A stretch of 64,000 bases of DNA from Mangrovibacterium lignilyticum. Its GTDB lineage: Bacteria > Bacteroidota > Bacteroidia > Bacteroidales > Prolixibacteraceae. The position numbers and the translations under genes are program-made. Of this stretch, positions 25,680 through 34,801 are shown in pieces. A model generated the notes under the pieces. The model searched no databases, had not been told where the DNA came from, and was given only the letters and a program-made list of their open reading frames with translations. Every line of letters starts with the position of its first letter. The first letter of the stretch is position 1. The DNA lies in assembly GCF_010882175.1 (NCBI RefSeq), contig NZ_WKLH01000006.1, positions 62,861 to 126,860 of the forward strand, read 5' to 3'.

Positions 25680-25708
25680 CAAAAGTATCATTTTTTACTA
25701 ATGATCAA
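25680..25708 (-). promoter_or_regulatory. Promoter of the FadL-like gene
   Basis: Minus strand TTG (25708-25706), 18-base spacer, TACTTTTG (25687-25680). The leader would be about 20 bases. Confidence 0.6.
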
Positions 25709-25789
25709 AACAAATATGTTGCAGATCAGCTCCTTGAGAATATTCAAACAATGAAGTCATTTATTCTATAATTTACATGCGACCCAAAA

Positions 25790-25813
25790 AAGCCCGACTT
25801 TGCAGCCGGGCTT
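25790..25813 (-). terminator. Terminator of lpdA
   Basis: AAGCCCG (25790-25796) / CGGGCTT (25807-25813); minus-strand RNA continues into a T-run (plus-strand A at 25786-25791). Confidence 0.75.
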
Positions 25814-25837
25814 GAATTTATCGCTTAAACAATATTC

Positions 25838-27229
25838 TTACAAGTGGATCACCTCATCGTAAGCAGCAGCTGCCGCTTCCATGATGGCCTCGCTCATAGT
25901 CGGGTGCGGGTGAATTGACTTGATCAATTCGTGTCCGGTAATTTCCAGACGCTTTGCAACAACCAACTCTGCAATCATTTCAGTTACGTTTCCACCAATC
26001 ATGTGAGCGCCTAACAGTTCGCCGTATTTCGCATCGAAAATCAATTTTACGAAACCATCTTTTTGACCGGCAGCACTTGCTTTACCGCTGGCAGAAAATG
26101 GGAATTTACCCACTTTCACATCATAACCGGCTTCTTTGGCCTTTTTCTCGGTCATACCAACAGACGAAACTTCAGGCAATGTGTAAGTACATCCAGGGAT
26201 GTTACCATAATCAACGGGATGTGGATTTTGCCCGGCAATCTTCTCAACACAAGTGATTCCTTCTGCAGACGCAACGTGAGCTAAAGCTGGCCCGTGTACA
26301 ATGTCACCGATTGCATAAACACCTTCAACATTGGTCCGGTAATAATCATCAACAATAATTTTTCCTTTATCTGTTTTAACACCGAGTTCTTCCAAACCAA
26401 TGCCTTCGATATTCGTAGCTACGCCAACAGCTGATAAAACAATCTCAGCTTCCAATTCTTCAACACCTTTTTTGGTTTTAACTTTTACCTTGCAAAGGTC
26501 ACCATTAGTATCAACCGATTCAACTGAAGAATCAACCATCACCTTCATTTTCGATTTCTTAAATGAACGCTCCAGTGTTTTTGAAACTTCTTCGTCTTCA
26601 TTTGGAACCACATTGGGCAAAAACTCTACCAAAGTCACTTCAGTACCAATTGACTGGTAGAAATAAGCAAACTCGCTACCAATCGCTCCTGACCCAACAA
26701 CAACCATTGATTTAGGCTGTTTTGGCAGGGTCATTGCCTGGCGGTATCCAATAATTTTCTTCCCGTCTTGTGGCAAGTTGGGCAATTCTTTCGAACGCGC
26801 GCCGGTAGCCAAAATAATATGTTTTGCTGAAACGGTCGTTTTCTTTCCGTCGGCGTCGGTTACTTCAACCGAACCTTTTCCGGCCAGTTTACCAAAGCCG
26901 TTGATAACATCAATTTTGTTCTTTTTAAACAGGAACTGAATTCCCTTACTCATGCCTTCGGCCACTCCGCGACTACGTTTTACCATAGCAGCAAAGTCAG
27001 GTTTTACGTCACCTGAAATAGATACGCCATAATCGGCAGCATGAATAGCGTACTCATAAGCCTGAGCACTTTTTAACAATGATTTTGTTGGGATACATCC
27101 CCAGTTTAAACAGATTCCTCCGAGGTTTTCTTTTTCGACCACGGCAACTTTAAAACCTAGCTGGGACGCCCGTATTGCGGCAACATATCCGCCAGGACCA
27201 CTCCCTATAACTAATACATCGTAGCTCAT
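25838..27229 (-). CDS. lpdA: Dihydrolipoyl dehydrogenase (E3)
   Basis: 463 residues from M-S-Y-D-V-L-V-I-G-S-G-P-G-G; the frame extends 13 codons upstream but the FAD Rossmann motif sets the start at 27229. Redox disulfide C40-x4-C45 (G-G-I-C-L-N-W-G-C-I-P-T-K-S), NAD-binding V-V-G-S-G-A-I-G-S-E-F-A, Y-A-I-G-D-I-V-H-G, and the C-terminal H-P-H-P-T-M-S-E active-site His/Glu. It reoxidises dihydrolipoyl groups of 2-oxoacid dehydrogenases or the glycine cleavage system. No E1/E2 partner is in the window, so its complex is unknown. Confidence 0.97.
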   Translation of the reverse strand: MSYDVLVIGSGPGGYVAAIRASQLGFKVAVVEKENLGGICLNWGCIPTKSLLKSAQAYEYAIHAADYGVSISGDVKPDFAAMVKRSRGVAEGMSKGIQFLFKKNKIDVINGFGKLAGKGSVEVTDADGKKTTVSAKHIILATGARSKELPNLPQDGKKIIGYRQAMTLPKQPKSMVVVGSGAIGSEFAYFYQSIGTEVTLVEFLPNVVPNEDEEVSKTLERSFKKSKMKVMVDSSVESVDTNGDLCKVKVKTKKGVEELEAEIVLSAVGVATNIEGIGLEELGVKTDKGKIIVDDYYRTNVEGVYAIGDIVHGPALAHVASAEGITCVEKIAGQNPHPVDYGNIPGCTYTLPEVSSVGMTEKKAKEAGYDVKVGKFPFSASGKASAAGQKDGFVKLIFDAKYGELLGAHMIGGNVTEMIAELVVAKRLEITGHELIKSIHPHPTMSEAIMEAAAAAYDEVIHL

Positions 27230-27351
27230 AATAGTTGTTTCGTTATTTTTTAACTGTAATGAAAACATCTAAAGTCATAAAAAGTTTTGCAAAAATCGTT
27301 CTCGAAAGAATAATTTGAATCGAGTCGATTCGATGTTTTATTTCAAAAAAA

Positions 27352-27371
27352 AGCCGGCTTTTAAACCGGCT
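27352..27371 (-). terminator. Terminator of the meaB/TlpA operon
   Basis: AGCCGG (27352-27357) / CCGGCT (27366-27371); minus-strand RNA then reads eight T (plus-strand A-run 27345-27352). Confidence 0.8.
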
Positions 27372-27377
27372 AATATT

Positions 27378-28475
27378 TTAATTTAAAAGTTCTCCTAACT
27401 TTTCATCCAATGCTTCACCTCTGAGGTTTTTAGCAATAATTTTACCGTCAGGATCCAATAATATCGAATGTGGAATAGAATTCACCCCATACAAACGGGC
27501 AACGGCATTTTGCCAGTATTTCAGGTCTGACACCTGGTGCCAGTTTAAATGATCATCGTCAATCGCTTTTAACCAAGCTTCTTTTTCACGATCCAATGAA
27601 ACACCTAAAATATCGAAACCTTTTTCTTTATACTTATTATATGCGGCAACAACATTCGGGTTTTCACCACGACAAGGGCCACACCATGAAGCCCAAAAAT
27701 CGACCAATACGTATTTTCCGCGGAGAGAAGACAGCGTAAACGGATTTCCTTCAGGATCATTCATTGTAAAATCCGGAGCCTCAACGCCGATAGCTGTTTT
27801 CGACTGTGTTTCCAGCATCTTATTCAACTGCACCACATATTCTGAAGCAGCCAACTCCGGTGCGAAACCATCAACAAGACTTTTAAGATCTTCGTACTCC
27901 AAACGACCGCCCAATTGTGAAAGGGCGATGAAAGGTCCAACAACAGAATTGCTATGTTCGCGAACAAAATTCTTAGCATATACTTCCATATTATCAGAAG
28001 CCGCTTCGATATCGATTTTAATTTTGTCCATTTCTTCCTGGTTGCCGGTAGCCGCAGCTTGGGAATATTTTGATTGGTTATCACGAATATCTTTATTCAG
28101 TTTGGTCACCTCATCAACATAGGTGTTAAAAATATCAGTTGTTGGCGAACCGGTAACTTTGGTTGCACGCAAACTATCGATATAACTTACAACATTAATT
28201 TTGGCATTTTCCAGAAAAAACTGTGCGAAATAATCACGCTGATTGATTCGCAAGTAGCTCAATTCCGGAAGTACTGCTGTTCCTTCAAAACTAAAAGAAC
28301 CATCCACAATTTTTGCAGTGTCAAGCACAATAGGCTGTCCAGCCTGCGCTTTCACCAAGTATACTTCTCCCGAATCCAGTCCGGCAATGTTTCCACTTAC
28401 CGTGTATTTGGTCGAATTACTCTGACAGGCCGCCAGCACCATAAAAATCAGGACGATTGGAAATAATTTTTTCAT
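27378..28475 (-). CDS. TlpA/ResA-like thioredoxin lipoprotein with DUF4369 domain
   Basis: 365 residues. Lipoprotein signal M-K-K-L-F-P-I-V-L-I-F-M-V-L-A-A-C (lipid Cys17). Residues about 24-120 form a DUF4369 beta domain (Y-T-V-S-G-N-I-A-G-L-D-S-G-E-V-Y-L). A helical linker follows, then an AhpC/TSA-type thioredoxin fold from about 230 with W264-C265-G-P-C268. It is an envelope thiol-disulfide oxidoreductase, common in many copies in Bacteroidota; partner unknown. It starts 2 bases after the meaB stop, so the two genes share a transcript, though no functional link is obvious. Confidence 0.93.
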   Translation of the reverse strand: MKKLFPIVLIFMVLAACQSNSTKYTVSGNIAGLDSGEVYLVKAQAGQPIVLDTAKIVDGSFSFEGTAVLPELSYLRINQRDYFAQFFLENAKINVVSYIDSLRATKVTGSPTTDIFNTYVDEVTKLNKDIRDNQSKYSQAAATGNQEEMDKIKIDIEAASDNMEVYAKNFVREHSNSVVGPFIALSQLGGRLEYEDLKSLVDGFAPELAASEYVVQLNKMLETQSKTAIGVEAPDFTMNDPEGNPFTLSSLRGKYVLVDFWASWCGPCRGENPNVVAAYNKYKEKGFDILGVSLDREKEAWLKAIDDDHLNWHQVSDLKYWQNAVARLYGVNSIPHSILLDPDGKIIAKNLRGEALDEKLGELLN

Positions 28476-28477
28476 TC

Positions 28478-29602
28478 TTATACTTTTTGAGATTGATAAT
28501 ATGTATCTAATAAATCTTTTGCTGCCACAAATGAACTTAACTCTTCACCCAGTACTTTCCCTTCAAACGTGCCCAGCAGCTCTTTAATTTTCTGATTCTG
28601 GTAGAAATTTGATTTTAATTGATCATTGATAGTTTCATACATCCAAAATTTGGCTTGTTCGTTTCGTTTAAACTGGAAAAAACCAGTTTGGTTCACATGG
28701 CTAAGATAATCATTGATTGTTTGCCAAATCTGATCGATACCAATCTTTTTGTAAGCCGAGCAAGTTAATACTTTAGGTTTCCACCCGGAGTCGGTTGGGG
28801 GAAAAAGATGTAAGGCATTCATATACTGAACACGAGCCATATTAGCCCGATCAACGTTATCGCCATCGGCTTTATTAATTGTAATCGCATCGGCCATCTC
28901 CATGATTCCGCGCTTGATTCCCTGCAACTCGTCACCAGCTCCCGAAAGCATTAACAAAAGGAAAAAATCGACCATAGAATGGACAACCGTTTCACTCTGT
29001 CCCACCCCCACGGTTTCAATAAAAATAACATCGAACCCAGCAGCTTCACAAAGGATAATTGTTTCGCGGGTTTTGCGGGCAACACCTCCCAACGAGCCAG
29101 CAGAGGGCGAAGGACGGATATAAGCATTCGGATCAACGGACAATTCCTCCATCCGGGTTTTATCGCCCAAAATACTTCCTTTGGAACGCTCGCTACTGGG
29201 ATCAATCGCCAGTACCGCCAACTTGTGTCCCAATGAAGTAATATACTTACCGGTTGATTCGATGAAGGTACTTTTCCCAACCCCCGGAACTCCGGTAATC
29301 CCAATCCGAATCGATTTCCCGCTGTAAGACAAACACTTCATGATAATCTGCTGCGCAATTTGCTGATGTTCAACTTTAGAACTTTCGACAAGTGTAACAG
29401 CCTTACTTAAAATGGTTCTGTTCCCTTCGCGTATCCCATTCACATAATCATCAACTGTCAGTTTGTGTTTTTTCTTATTTTTCAGAAAACGTTGAATCGA
29501 ATTTTCATCGAAAATTTCAGGTTGTTCAATGCCACGATTCACATTCAACCCTTTATAGGCTTCATCATTCTCTATATGTTGGTGCTCTTTATCTGCCATC
29601 AT
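28478..29602 (-). CDS. meaB: MeaB/ArgK G-protein chaperone of methylmalonyl-CoA mutase
   Basis: 374 residues. Walker A G-V-P-G-V-G-K-S-T at 104-112, the family motifs A-I-D-P-S-S-E-R-S-K-G-S-I-L-G-D-K-T-R-M and F-I-E-T-V-G-V-G-Q-S-E, and a N-K-A-D guanine-specificity motif. MeaB loads and protects the B12 cofactor of methylmalonyl-CoA mutase. The mutase genes (mutA/mutB) are not in this window. The long, charged N-terminus (about 1-55) is normal for the bacteroidal form. First gene of a two-gene operon. Confidence 0.96.
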   Translation of the reverse strand: MMADKEHQHIENDEAYKGLNVNRGIEQPEIFDENSIQRFLKNKKKHKLTVDDYVNGIREGNRTILSKAVTLVESSKVEHQQIAQQIIMKCLSYSGKSIRIGITGVPGVGKSTFIESTGKYITSLGHKLAVLAIDPSSERSKGSILGDKTRMEELSVDPNAYIRPSPSAGSLGGVARKTRETIILCEAAGFDVIFIETVGVGQSETVVHSMVDFFLLLMLSGAGDELQGIKRGIMEMADAITINKADGDNVDRANMARVQYMNALHLFPPTDSGWKPKVLTCSAYKKIGIDQIWQTINDYLSHVNQTGFFQFKRNEQAKFWMYETINDQLKSNFYQNQKIKELLGTFEGKVLGEELSSFVAAKDLLDTYYQSQKV

Positions 29603-29649
29603 TCTAAAATTTTTACGAAGTTAAAACTTCGGGAACGATAAAAAAAACA

Positions 29650-29674
29650 AGCCGCTCCTTAATTAGAAGCGGCT
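29650..29674 (-). terminator. Terminator after the DUF1573 gene
   Basis: AGCCGCT (29650-29656) / AGCGGCT (29668-29674), with minus-strand RNA leading into a T-rich stretch (plus-strand A-run 29640-29647). Confidence 0.8.
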
Positions 29675-29697
29675 CAGCAATTGCTCAAATATTTCAG

Positions 29698-30789
29698 TTA
29701 TCCGGCTGTTTGTACATTGGTTGAAATGCGCAAAATTGTTGTCGGATTCTTAGGATCATTTGTAATTACCGTAATCGCTTTATTCTGACGACCACGCTTT
29801 CCTTTTGAATTGAAAACCACCTTCAATGGTACAGACTCATCAGCCCCGATTATTTTTTTCTCAGGCGTTACAGCAGTACAACCACAAGAAGTTTTCACAT
29901 TGCGAATAATCAAATCGCGTGTGCCTGTATTTTTAAGGTTGAAAACACATTCCACTTTATCACCTTCTTTAATATCACCAAAATCGTGTGTTTCGTCATT
30001 GAATGTAGCTACCGGAGCAGTCGCCAGTTCTTCAGGAGTTAAAGCTGAAAAATCTTCTTCAATTGTTGCCGAGACACCAATTGAGTTGCGATAATCCGCT
30101 TTCCCGTCCACATTCAAATAAATTCGGTGCATCACAAAACCATACGTGTTGACTTTGGAAGCATCGTAAGTAACAATAACACTCCCTTTTTCCTTTGGTT
30201 GCAAAGTAGCAGGAACAACTTTTACCGTTAAATTTTCAGGAGGTGTTTTAAAATCTAAACTCACCGGACTGTCCGAGTCATTAACGATTTCAAGACTGTC
30301 GGTAGCCACTTCATTCTCCTTAATTTTCACAAAAGCAATGTGGTTCGATTTTGCTCTTACCGGCCCAATCTCACGCGGATAAAGTTCTGCAATTGTTTTT
30401 TCACGTTGCTCGACTGTCCCTTTAATCCTTAAGATTGTTCTGGGTGTTTCACCATTACTGGTAACAGTGATCGATTTATTAAAAGCTCCCGGGCGATTTG
30501 CCGGATTGTAACTCACTTTAATAAACCCTTTTTCTCCCGGAGCAATTGGTTTTTTGGTCCACTCAGGAGTCGTACAACCGCACGAAGCCTGTACATTATT
30601 CAAAATTAACGGTGTAGCACCACTATTCTGAAATGCAAAATTATAAGCTTGCGGACCTGCTGCTTCTTTGAAACTACCAAAATCGTGCTCAGTTGTTTCA
30701 AATACAATTTTGGCTTGGGAAGATTGAGCTCTTAATTCCCCTACCAATACAGAAAGGGTAATAACCAGAAGTAAGAATCTCGCTTTCAT
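29698..30789 (-). CDS. Exported protein with two DUF1573 (ASPM/Hydin-like Ig) domains
   Basis: 363 residues from M-K-A-R-F-L-L-L; a further ATG two codons upstream (30795) is possible, while the remaining upstream open frame is not credible. Signal peptide ends near L-R-A-Q-S. Two DUF1573 domains, each with H-D-F-G-x-[FI]-K-E and a strictly repeated S-C-G-C-T motif (first in V-Q-A-S-C-G-C-T-T-P, second in V-K-T-S-C-G-C-T-A-V), flank a central Ig-like domain (about 125-245). Located in the periplasm or on the surface; function unknown, possibly envelope structure or metal binding through the C-G-C motifs. Confidence 0.9.
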   Translation of the reverse strand: MKARFLLLVITLSVLVGELRAQSSQAKIVFETTEHDFGSFKEAAGPQAYNFAFQNSGATPLILNNVQASCGCTTPEWTKKPIAPGEKGFIKVSYNPANRPGAFNKSITVTSNGETPRTILRIKGTVEQREKTIAELYPREIGPVRAKSNHIAFVKIKENEVATDSLEIVNDSDSPVSLDFKTPPENLTVKVVPATLQPKEKGSVIVTYDASKVNTYGFVMHRIYLNVDGKADYRNSIGVSATIEEDFSALTPEELATAPVATFNDETHDFGDIKEGDKVECVFNLKNTGTRDLIIRNVKTSCGCTAVTPEKKIIGADESVPLKVVFNSKGKRGRQNKAITVITNDPKNPTTILRISTNVQTAG

Positions 30790-30988
30790 AGGCATGTTTT
30801 TCGTAAATATAGTTTGGTATAACTTTCTTTCTTGCGTAAAACCAGTAACTTCTATTACAAAGCTAAGAAAGCTCAATAGCAAATGCTGTTAATTGCGCCA
30901 AACATTTGTTAATGAAATGTTAACAACGTTATTTACTATTGAAAATTAATCTAGCTTCGCATGTTCAAAGGTTAATTATTAGGCGTTT

Positions 30989-32359
30989 ATGGGAAGAAAT
31001 ACTATTCGTGTCATCGTTATTCTAGCCACTTTTTCGGTCTTGGGAATTCTAATTATTCAGTTCTTTTTCCTGAAAAATACGGTTGACATGAACGAACGTA
31101 AATTCCATGAATCGACCACACAAGCACTAAAAAATGTCGCCCAAAGTCTGGTTGATTACGCGACAAAGACCCAGGGCTATCATAGTAATTACGACCCCTA
31201 TAATTCAGTCGATCAAATTTCCAACAACTATTATGTTGTCAATGTCAATGACGTTATCAATCCAACCTTACTGGAACATCTGTTACTTGTTGAATTTAAA
31301 CGACTAAACATTGATCTTGATTTTGAATATGCCATATACGATTGTGAAACCAATCAGATGATGTATGGAATTTCTTATTCAGCAGATAAAGACAGTATCG
31401 TTCGAAGTCCGTACATCCCTACCGACCCGGACCCGCTGGCGCTTACTGATGAAGAAATTTTTGAGAACCACTATGCCTTGAAACCAGCTAAGATATCAAG
31501 GCCGGCACTTCCAACCTGCGATAAGTACACTTATTATTTCGGTGTTTATTTCCCAAACCGGAGCCAGTATTATAGCAGTCATGTTCAAGCCTGGTACATG
31601 GTTAACGGCTTTCTGATCATCGTGATTTTATTTTTTGGATATACGCTTTATATTATTTTCCGACAGCGGCAATTAAGTGAGATTCAAAAGAATTTCATCA
31701 ACAACCTCACCCATGAATTCAAGACCCCCATCGCTGCGATTCGACTATCAGCGCGAGTTCTGGAAGACCCCAAAATTATTAATCATCCCAAGCGGCTGAC
31801 AGATTATGCCCGTATTGTTGGTGAGCAAACTGATCGTTTAACCTTACAGGTTGAAAAGGTATTGCAAATGGCCAGTGTCGAAAAAGATATTATCCAACTA
31901 GACAAACAGGAAATTTGGTTGAATGAATTCATAGAGAAGACAATTCGGGAGTTTAAGGGAAGCCAGGAGGGTGACACTGATTTCATTCATTTTAAACAAC
32001 TGCAGAATGATATCCTGATCAAAGCCGACCCACTTCATTTCTCAAATATCGTTTTCAACATCCTCGACAATGCTGTTAAATATTGCCAGGACACTCCCAA
32101 TATCATGGTTAGCTTGACCAAGGAAAAACATACGACCTATTTAAAATTTGCCGATAACGGCATCGGAATTCCAAAAGAGTACCGAAAAAAAATATTTGGG
32201 CGTTTTTTCAGAATTCCAACCGGCGACATTCACGATGTTAAAGGTTTTGGTTTGGGGCTGGACTATGTGAGAAAAATGGTTGAATTCCATCATTGGAAAA
32301 TTGATGTGCAGGATAATTCACCAAAAGGTACTATTTTTACGATAATCATTCCTAAGTAA
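30989..32359 (+). CDS. Sensor histidine kinase (RprX-like)
   Basis: 456 residues. Membrane segments at about 7-27 and 203-223 enclose a periplasmic sensor domain of about 175 residues. HisKA box N-F-I-N-N-L-T-H242-E-F-K-T-P with phospho-acceptor His242; HATPase motifs N-I-L-D-N-A-V-K-Y (N box), D-N-G-I-G-I-P (G1), F-G-L-G-L-D-Y (G2). The stop is one base before the response regulator start, so they form a pair. Sequence style matches RprX of Bacteroides. Signal unknown. Confidence 0.95.
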   Translation: MGRNTIRVIVILATFSVLGILIIQFFFLKNTVDMNERKFHESTTQALKNVAQSLVDYATKTQGYHSNYDPYNSVDQISNNYYVVNVNDVINPTLLEHLLLVEFKRLNIDLDFEYAIYDCETNQMMYGISYSADKDSIVRSPYIPTDPDPLALTDEEIFENHYALKPAKISRPALPTCDKYTYYFGVYFPNRSQYYSSHVQAWYMVNGFLIIVILFFGYTLYIIFRQRQLSEIQKNFINNLTHEFKTPIAAIRLSARVLEDPKIINHPKRLTDYARIVGEQTDRLTLQVEKVLQMASVEKDIIQLDKQEIWLNEFIEKTIREFKGSQEGDTDFIHFKQLQNDILIKADPLHFSNIVFNILDNAVKYCQDTPNIMVSLTKEKHTTYLKFADNGIGIPKEYRKKIFGRFFRIPTGDIHDVKGFGLGLDYVRKMVEFHHWKIDVQDNSPKGTIFTIIIPK

Positions 32360-32360
32360 T

Positions 32361-33071
32361 ATGAATTTCACAGGAAAAAAAATTCTGCTGGCAGAAGACG
32401 ACAAAACGTTAAACTTCATCATTCGTGATAACCTGGAAGAAGCCGGATACACAGTTACTGCTGCTGAGGATGGAGAAACCGCTTTAAAGAAATTCAACGA
32501 CGAAGAATTCGACTTGTGTCTGTTGGATGTCATGATGCCGAAACTAGACGGCTTTTCGCTGGCAAAAAAAATCAGAGAAAACAACGAAATTATCCCCATC
32601 TTATTTTTGACTGCAAAAGCACTCAATGAAGATAAAATCAACGGATTCTCAATTGGTGGCGATGATTACATCACCAAGCCGTTTAGCATGGAAGAATTGT
32701 TGATGCGGATTAAAGTTTTTCTGAAAAGAAGCATCCCGGCAGGTGAGGAAAACGAAGAATTGACGATTTGTCGTGTTGGCCATTTTGATTTCTTTTTCGA
32801 TAATCTCACGCTCCAAAAGGGAGAGGAAAAGAGAACACTGACCTACAAAGAAGCAGAATTACTGCGCTATTTTTGCGAAAATCCAAACACCGTACTCAGT
32901 CGCTCAGACATTCTAAAAAACGTCTGGGGATCTGATGATTATTACCTTGGACGAAGTCTGGATGTATTTATTTCGCGACTCCGTAAATATCTTGGTAGTG
33001 ATGAAAACATTAAAATCATCAACCTGCATGGGATCGGGTTTCGATTCAATGCACCAATTGAGCGAAAGTAA
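32361..33071 (+). CDS. OmpR-family response regulator (RprY-like)
   Basis: 236 residues. Receiver domain: acidic pair E12-D13-D14, phospho-acceptor D56 (C-L-L-D-V-M-M-P), T-A-K-A near 82, and I-T-K-P-F near 103-107. C-terminal winged helix with L-T-Y-K-E-A-E-L-L-R-Y-F and V-F-I-S-R-L-R-K-Y-L recognition helix ending G-I-G-F-R-F. It closely follows the RprY pattern (G-D-D-Y-I-T-K-P-F-S-M-E-E-L). Partner of the upstream kinase; regulon unknown. Confidence 0.96.
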   Translation: MNFTGKKILLAEDDKTLNFIIRDNLEEAGYTVTAAEDGETALKKFNDEEFDLCLLDVMMPKLDGFSLAKKIRENNEIIPILFLTAKALNEDKINGFSIGGDDYITKPFSMEELLMRIKVFLKRSIPAGEENEELTICRVGHFDFFFDNLTLQKGEEKRTLTYKEAELLRYFCENPNTVLSRSDILKNVWGSDDYYLGRSLDVFISRLRKYLGSDENIKIINLHGIGFRFNAPIERK

Positions 33072-33092
33072 AGTATTCCAAAAACGACTCTC

Positions 33093-33461
33093 ATGACCAT
33101 CATTCAAATACTTCTGCTGATTATGGTTGGCCTGGCAGCCGGCTTACTTGGCGGAACGCTTGGCGTCGGAGGAGGAATCGTTGTTATCCCGGCCTTGATC
33201 TTCCTATTCGGGTTGAGCCAACACACCGCCCAAGGAACAACCCTGGCTTTTATGCTTCCGCCGGTAACTTTTTTAGCCACCTGGACATACTGGAAAAATG
33301 GCAACGTCAACTGGCGCTACGCCCTCATCCTTTCGGTTACCTTTTTGGTTGGTGCTTATTTGGGATCCATATGGGCGGCGCACATTCCCGATAAAATCTT
33401 GAGAAAAGCTTTTGGCGTATTACTGCTATTTATCGCACTCAAAATAATTTTTTCAAAATAA
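33093..33461 (+). CDS. Half-size TauE/SafE-like membrane protein
   Basis: 122 residues with four predicted membrane helices, half of the usual eight. The N-terminal TauE/SafE motif G-L-L-G-G-T-L-G-V-G-G-G-I-V-V-I-P-A-L is complete, followed by H-T-A-Q-G-T-T-L-A and the third and fourth helices. It ends cleanly with a terminator, so this is a natural short form and not a broken gene. Such half-size proteins presumably dimerise; the family exports sulfite, sulfoacetate or related anions. Substrate unknown. It starts 21 bases after the response regulator and may share its transcript. Confidence 0.85.
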   Translation: MTIIQILLLIMVGLAAGLLGGTLGVGGGIVVIPALIFLFGLSQHTAQGTTLAFMLPPVTFLATWTYWKNGNVNWRYALILSVTFLVGAYLGSIWAAHIPDKILRKAFGVLLLFIALKIIFSK

Positions 33462-33464
33462 AAA

Positions 33465-33485
33465 AACCCCGCCAAAAGCGAGGTT
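33465..33485. terminator. Bidirectional terminator between TauE and pfkA genes
   Basis: AACCCCGC (33465-33472) and GCGAGGTT (33478-33485) pair with one internal mismatch and a CAAAA loop; A-run on the left and T-rich on the right serve both convergent genes. Confidence 0.7.
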
Positions 33486-33507
33486 CTTCATTTTTGAATA
33501 ATTATAG

Positions 33508-34545
33508 TTACAAGTATTCATCGCCAAATGAAACGCCCATTTTACGCGCTTTTTGAATCAATGTATGATTTTGATCAACCAATCGCAATTTATCGCTGAT
33601 TTCAACTAACGGAACAGTTGTCAACTCGTTATTTCGAACAGCTACCATCGTTCCGAAATCACCTTTTGCAATACATTCAGCAGCATACGCTCCGTAACGT
33701 GTTGCCAGAATCCGGTCCATCGGTGTTGGACTTCCTCCACGCTGAATATAACCCAAAACTGTTTCACGGGTTTCTATTCCGGTGTAGGTTTGTATCGCCT
33801 CAGCTAAATGGCTCGCTGCCGACGTTTCCTTTGGATGGGCAATCCCTTCTGCGACCACGACGATTGAATAGGCCTTTTTACTTTCGTAGCGTTCTTCAAT
33901 TTTTTTGCAGACAGAACGAATGTTATACTCCAACTCCGGCAATAAAATAATATCACCACCACCTGCCATACCGGCATAAAGAGCGATCCATCCGGCATGA
34001 TGCCCCATCACCTCTATAATCATAACCCGCTGGTGGGAGTTCGCGGTTGTATGCAAACGGTCAATCGCTTCTGTTGCAATATTCAACGCTGAGTCGAATC
34101 CAAAAGTAACATCCGTTCCCCAAACATCATTATCAATTGTTTTGGGGATGCCGATAACATTCAAACCCTCTTCAGCCAACCGGTTGGCGGTTTTCATAGT
34201 TCCATTGCCACCGATACAAACAAGTGCATCCAATCCTAGTTCATGGTAATTTTGCTTAATTAATTCGGGTTTTTCATTATCACCATCTTTAACTCCTTTG
34301 AACGGTTTAACACGCGACGTACCAAGAATGGTCCCTCCAACGGTTAAAATACCCGACAAATTATTTTCTTTTAATTCGACAAATTCTTTTTCAATTAATC
34401 CGGAATAACCAGATGTGAAACCAATCACTTCCATGCCATATTCAACAATGGCTGTCTTTCCGACTCCGCGTATGGCAGCATTCAAGCCCGGACAATCACC
34501 TCCTGCTGTTAAAATTCCAATTCGCTTTGCTTTACTGGAGTTCAT
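33508..34545 (-). CDS. pfkA: 6-phosphofructokinase with unusual nucleotide-site motif
   Basis: 345 residues of the PfkA family. Start G-I-L-T-A-G-G-D-C-P-G-L-N-A-A-I-R, substrate motif P-K-T-I-D-N-D (134-140, catalytic Asp138), I-E-V-M-G-H-H-A-G-W (177-186) and Q-R-G-G-S-P-T. The G-G-D-G-[ST] motif of ATP-PFKs reads G-G-N114-G115-T: the usual Mg-binding Asp is Asn. Gly115 is ATP-type while Lys135 is the residue found in PPi-dependent and group III enzymes. It should phosphorylate fructose 6-phosphate; phosphoryl donor and regulation cannot be assumed. Monocistronic. Confidence 0.93.
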   Translation of the reverse strand: MNSSKAKRIGILTAGGDCPGLNAAIRGVGKTAIVEYGMEVIGFTSGYSGLIEKEFVELKENNLSGILTVGGTILGTSRVKPFKGVKDGDNEKPELIKQNYHELGLDALVCIGGNGTMKTANRLAEEGLNVIGIPKTIDNDVWGTDVTFGFDSALNIATEAIDRLHTTANSHQRVMIIEVMGHHAGWIALYAGMAGGGDIILLPELEYNIRSVCKKIEERYESKKAYSIVVVAEGIAHPKETSAASHLAEAIQTYTGIETRETVLGYIQRGGSPTPMDRILATRYGAYAAECIAKGDFGTMVAVRNNELTTVPLVEISDKLRLVDQNHTLIQKARKMGVSFGDEYL

Positions 34546-34801
34546 ATTTTAAATTTTAGATTTTAGTTGATTTCAAATAACATCCGAATTTAATAAATCT
34601 AATTTGCTTTTTAATCGCAATCTCCCAATCAATTTCAACCGCTCGCGTTTTTTTTTAAGTAACCTTTCCTTTAAATCTATCCTTCAAAAAGAGCTAATTT
34701 AGCCCAACCTGTTGCAAGCCAGAAAGGTTTTTTCTAATTTACTTTAAATAAACTTTACGGTTACACAACACTGAGTTATTCAAGCTAAACATACCATAAA
34801 C

